From Oligoflexus sp. (GTDB lineage Bacteria; Bdellovibrionota_B; Oligoflexia; Oligoflexales; Oligoflexaceae), in the NCBI GenBank assembly GCA_030151925.1, contig JASLCY010000229.1, positions 1-7,777 of the forward strand: 7,777 bases of DNA. Direction: 5' to 3'. The position numbers were made by a program, and so were the translations under genes. Numbering within the stretch: position 1 is the stretch's first letter; the number at the start of each line of letters is the position of its first letter. Below the pieces are notes generated by a model. It did no database searches, had not been told where the DNA came from, and saw only the letters and a list, made by a program, of their open reading frames with translations. This document shows, in pieces, positions 5,708 to 7,777 of this stretch.

Positions 5708-7447
5708 TTAGGCGCGTTCCCAAGGGCGCAGGGGCCTCATGGCCTTGATCTTAGCGATGAACCTTCGATCGGCATCGGCCTTGCTCAGCGGATCGCCCCG
5801 GCTTCGAAGGCAATCAAAAAAAACTTTGGACAAGGCGGGTTGGTCCTCGGCGAAGGAGGATTGCAAGTAGTAGCCCTCAAGCATGGCTCGAAACGAATTT
5901 TCGTCGTCTTGCGGCTGATCAAGGCGGCACAGGGTCTGCAACGCATCACGGCGCAAACCCAAGGTCGAATGGGACCTGCGGGCGTAATCGAACAAGACCG
6001 ATTCCGTTTGCGGGATGCGGGCGAGGGCGGCGATGGCAGCCGACTGATCGGATTCATCAGGATTCGAGAGCGCTTGGATGATGAGGGCCTTCGCCGCTAT
6101 CGTCCCGAGATTTCCTGCGGCGCCGATGGCGAGGTTGCGTTCGGCTGGGGTCGATGCTTCCTGATAAGCGCTCTGAACGTGGTCCATGGCTTCATTCCGA
6201 TAAGTTTCGGACCGAGCTCCGTAACTGGCCAGAGCCAATAATAGAGTCGAGCGCAAGCCGTCGTCCTCCGGAGTCTCGTGCAGAAGCTCCTTCAAACGCT
6301 CGAAAACCTTATCGCTCGGCGTTTTGCCGAAATTCATATTGGCGATGATGTGCTCGCGGAATTTCGCGTCATCCTTAAGGGCCGGTGAATCGAATTGGGC
6401 CATGGCCCACTCCTGGATAGCCGGATCGTCCCGGTTGTCGATGAGGTCGAAGAGGAACAGGCTTTTAGCGCGATTGAACGGCCGGTTTTTGAGGGCCGAA
6501 TCCCAGAGCGGGAAGAGGTCGACGAGACGTTCTGGGAAAGCGTCGTAATACTGGCTCAATTCGCTGAACAATTTCAGAATCCGGTCGTGGTTGGATCCGC
6601 GGTCTTCATTCAAGCGCAAGGCTTCGGCCAATTTACCTTTGGCGTCGAACCCGGCATCGAAGGAATCGCGCTTGGCCTGATTGTAGAGTTTGAGCCTCAG
6701 ACTTTCGAAATCGACTTCTTGAAGGGCTTCGGCGCGGACGAGCGCAGACAGGGAGGCATAAGTGCAATCGCTCGGACTGCTCGACAATTCGCGGATCTTG
6801 GAATATTGGAACCTATACTCCCAAATATCCCTGCTGCCGTTGTTCGCGATCAGGCGATAGGCGCCTTTCACCGATTTGATCTTGCCGTTTTCCAGGACGG
6901 CATCGCGGGTGCCGTCGAGCAATCGGAAGGCGAGCGCCTGGTTTAAATTGCCTTTGATCGAATCAGCGTGGAAGCTTCGCAAATCCTTGCTCAACTTCTC
7001 ATTCCCGAGGATTCGATACTCGAAGGATTCGATGCTGGACGAAGAGCCTATAGGGAATCGTCCGGCGACTTCGATCGCGAGCGGGAATCCCGCAGAGTCG
7101 AATCGCGGAGTCATAAAGCTTCGAATGACTTGAGTCTCTTGATCGGCGGCCAGGAAGATGGATTGGCCGTCGGCGAATTGGAAGCGGGTTACGACCGTCT
7201 TCCCTATCGTGCCGTCGAGCAGATGGATGGGGGTCATCGATATACGAAGGTTGAGGCTGGGCAATGTCGCGATGGAATTACTGGTGCTGCCCGATGTCGC
7301 GTTGTAATCGAAGTCGGTCGTTAGGCAACGGACTGGGGACGAACTGCTGAAGAGATTCTCGTGCACCTGACTTTTACGGAGAAACCACGCCCCTAGCATA
7401 GAGAGGAGGATAATGGGCAAAGCCCAGTAGATGCGGCGTATCTTCAT
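5708..7447 (-). CDS. Exported HEAT-like helical protein resembling the lipid-transfer (vitellogenin-N) module
   Basis: The product has 579 residues. The N terminus MKIRRIYW plus the hydrophobic segment ALPIILLSMLGAWFL (9-23) is a signal anchor or uncleaved signal, placing the rest in the periplasm or outside. Residues 60-220 alternate strand-like segments (LNLRISMTPIHLLDG, TVVTRFQFADG, FPLAIEVAG, AYRLIANNG). Residues 230-550 are helical. The stretch 435-510, with GNLG (445-448), AAIAALARIP (470-479) and LRRDALQTL (498-506), has HEAT-repeat character. The order beta sheet, helical arc, then a GN(L/I)G HEAT triplet recalls the N-terminal half of large lipid transfer proteins. That relation is my pattern recognition; plain HEAT repeats are the safe reading. 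The ATG at 7447 lacks a strong Shine-Dalgarno but fits the signal segment. It is the first gene of the three-gene set. Confidence 0.85.
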   Translation of the reverse strand: MKIRRIYWALPIILLSMLGAWFLRKSQVHENLFSSSSPVRCLTTDFDYNATSGSTSNSIATLPSLNLRISMTPIHLLDGTIGKTVVTRFQFADGQSIFLAADQETQVIRSFMTPRFDSAGFPLAIEVAGRFPIGSSSSIESFEYRILGNEKLSKDLRSFHADSIKGNLNQALAFRLLDGTRDAVLENGKIKSVKGAYRLIANNGSRDIWEYRFQYSKIRELSSSPSDCTYASLSALVRAEALQEVDFESLRLKLYNQAKRDSFDAGFDAKGKLAEALRLNEDRGSNHDRILKLFSELSQYYDAFPERLVDLFPLWDSALKNRPFNRAKSLFLFDLIDNRDDPAIQEWAMAQFDSPALKDDAKFREHIIANMNFGKTPSDKVFERLKELLHETPEDDGLRSTLLLALASYGARSETYRNEAMDHVQSAYQEASTPAERNLAIGAAGNLGTIAAKALIIQALSNPDESDQSAAIAALARIPQTESVLFDYARRSHSTLGLRRDALQTLCRLDQPQDDENSFRAMLEGYYLQSSFAEDQPALSKVFFDCLRSRGDPLSKADADRRFIAKIKAMRPLRPWERA

Positions 7448-7564
7448 GAAAAGTTTAGTCCGTATGGGTTATCTGGTCAGCGAGGGGTTTGTAACAAATG
7501 CAGTCTTGTTGTGCAAGGTTTGATGACTAAATTATGAATGCATGTCCTGAGGTCTTTGGCTGGG

Positions 7565-7593
7565 ATTGTGGGGGTGTCTCACTAGGACGTCAA
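7565..7593 (-). promoter_or_regulatory. Candidate promoter of the leftward three-gene operon
   Basis: Minus-strand TTGACG (7593-7588, 5 of 6) and CACAAT (7570-7565, 4 of 6) are 17 nt apart. Transcription would begin about 110 nt before the HEAT-like gene. A weaker alternative nearer the gene is TTGTTA with GATAAC at 18 nt. Both are consensus comparisons by eye. Confidence 0.25.
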
Positions 7594-7674
7594 ATTTGAA
7601 GGCGGTCATATGTTGTCCGTTTAGAAATTGCCGAGCCCTTGAAAAACTGTTCAGGTAGAGGATCACTTCTTTGC

Positions 7675-7679
7675 GGAGG
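7675..7679 (+). promoter_or_regulatory. Shine-Dalgarno for the rightward gene
   Basis: GGAGG is followed by CTCC and then the ATG at 7684. The perfect core and 4-nt spacing make this the start of a real gene. Confidence 0.85.
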
Positions 7680-7683
7680 CTCC

Positions 7684-7777
7684 ATGCATCGGCTCTTATC
7701 GGGATTATTCGCAGCGCTCGTCACGGTATCGACGACCGCATCAGCCATCGATTTCAGCCATTCCCACACTCAAGAAG
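7684..7777 (+). CDS. N-terminal part of a secreted protein (continues past window)
   Basis: Only 31 codons are present. They read MHRLLSGLFAALVTVSTTAS followed by AIDFSHSHTQE. The basic start, hydrophobic core and the TASA|ID-type cleavage site form a clear Sec signal peptide, so the protein is exported to the periplasm or beyond. A strong GGAGG stands 4 nt before the ATG. The mature protein cannot be identified from ten residues. It is divergent from the HEAT-like/lectin/lipoprotein set and may share regulation through the 236-bp region between them. Confidence 0.8.
   Translation, partial: MHRLLSGLFAALVTVSTTASAIDFSHSHTQE

Larger units (their letters stand above)
7448..7683. other. Divergent intergenic region between two exported-protein genes
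   Basis: These 236 bp hold no credible gene and must carry the promoters of the leftward three-gene set and of the rightward secreted-protein gene. A 10-bp palindrome TCAAATTTGA lies at 7590-7599, too short to be meaningful alone. I see no tRNA, riboswitch-like structure or terminator. On the plus strand TTGAAA at 7639-7644 could be a -35, but no acceptable -10 follows at 16-18 nt. Confidence 0.7.

Noticed and set aside
7590..7599. TCAAATTTGA palindrome as an operator of the divergent region
   Set aside because: Ten bases of AT-rich palindrome are expected by chance in an intergenic region of this size; no second copy or promoter relation supports it.
1..7777. Mobile element or horizontally acquired island
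   Set aside because: No transposase, integrase, tRNA, terminal inverted repeats or abrupt base-composition change was seen in the window.

Overview
The window reads as chromosomal DNA of a Gram-negative bacterium of moderately high GC. Four genes lie complete on the minus strand, a fifth minus-strand gene runs off the left edge, and a short plus-strand gene start runs off the right edge. Sec signal peptides, a lipoprotein signal and secreted proteins with paired cysteines point to a cell with a periplasm and outer membrane. The mix of ricin-type lectin modules, a large-lipid-transfer-like helical protein and a DUF4130-UdgX fusion suggests a Myxococcota, Bdellovibrionota or Oligoflexia-type bacterium. 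That placement is inference from gene content only.

Right part (2660-7683): an intergenic region of 236 bp separates a rightward gene for a secreted protein (only its first 31 codons are present) from a leftward three-gene set. In transcription order the set is: (1) a membrane-anchored or secreted 579-aa protein with a beta-rich N-terminal half and a helical HEAT-like C-terminal half that resembles the vitellogenin/large lipid transfer protein N-terminal module; (2) a 761-aa Sec-exported protein with an unrecognised beta-rich N-terminal region and two ricin-type beta-trefoil lectin modules, starting at TTG; (3) a 237-aa lipoprotein of no recognised family. Gaps of 36 and 12 nt make an operon very likely. 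All three products act outside the cytoplasm, so they may form one envelope or extracellular system. Its function is not known to me.

Left part (1-2659): a DNA-repair pair. A radical SAM protein with a C-terminal helix-hairpin-helix (TIGR03916 type) overlaps by 26 nt a gene for a DUF4130 domain fused to a UdgX-type uracil-DNA glycosylase that retains the histidine known to cross-link to uracil sites. This pairing is a recurrent but biochemically unresolved module in bacteria. Immediately upstream of it lies a perfect 16-bp palindrome, CCATACTTAAGTATGG, between candidate promoter elements. It is the best candidate operator in the window and suggests that the repair pair has its own regulated promoter.

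No RNA genes, insertion sequences, CRISPR arrays, attachment sites or convincing terminators were found.
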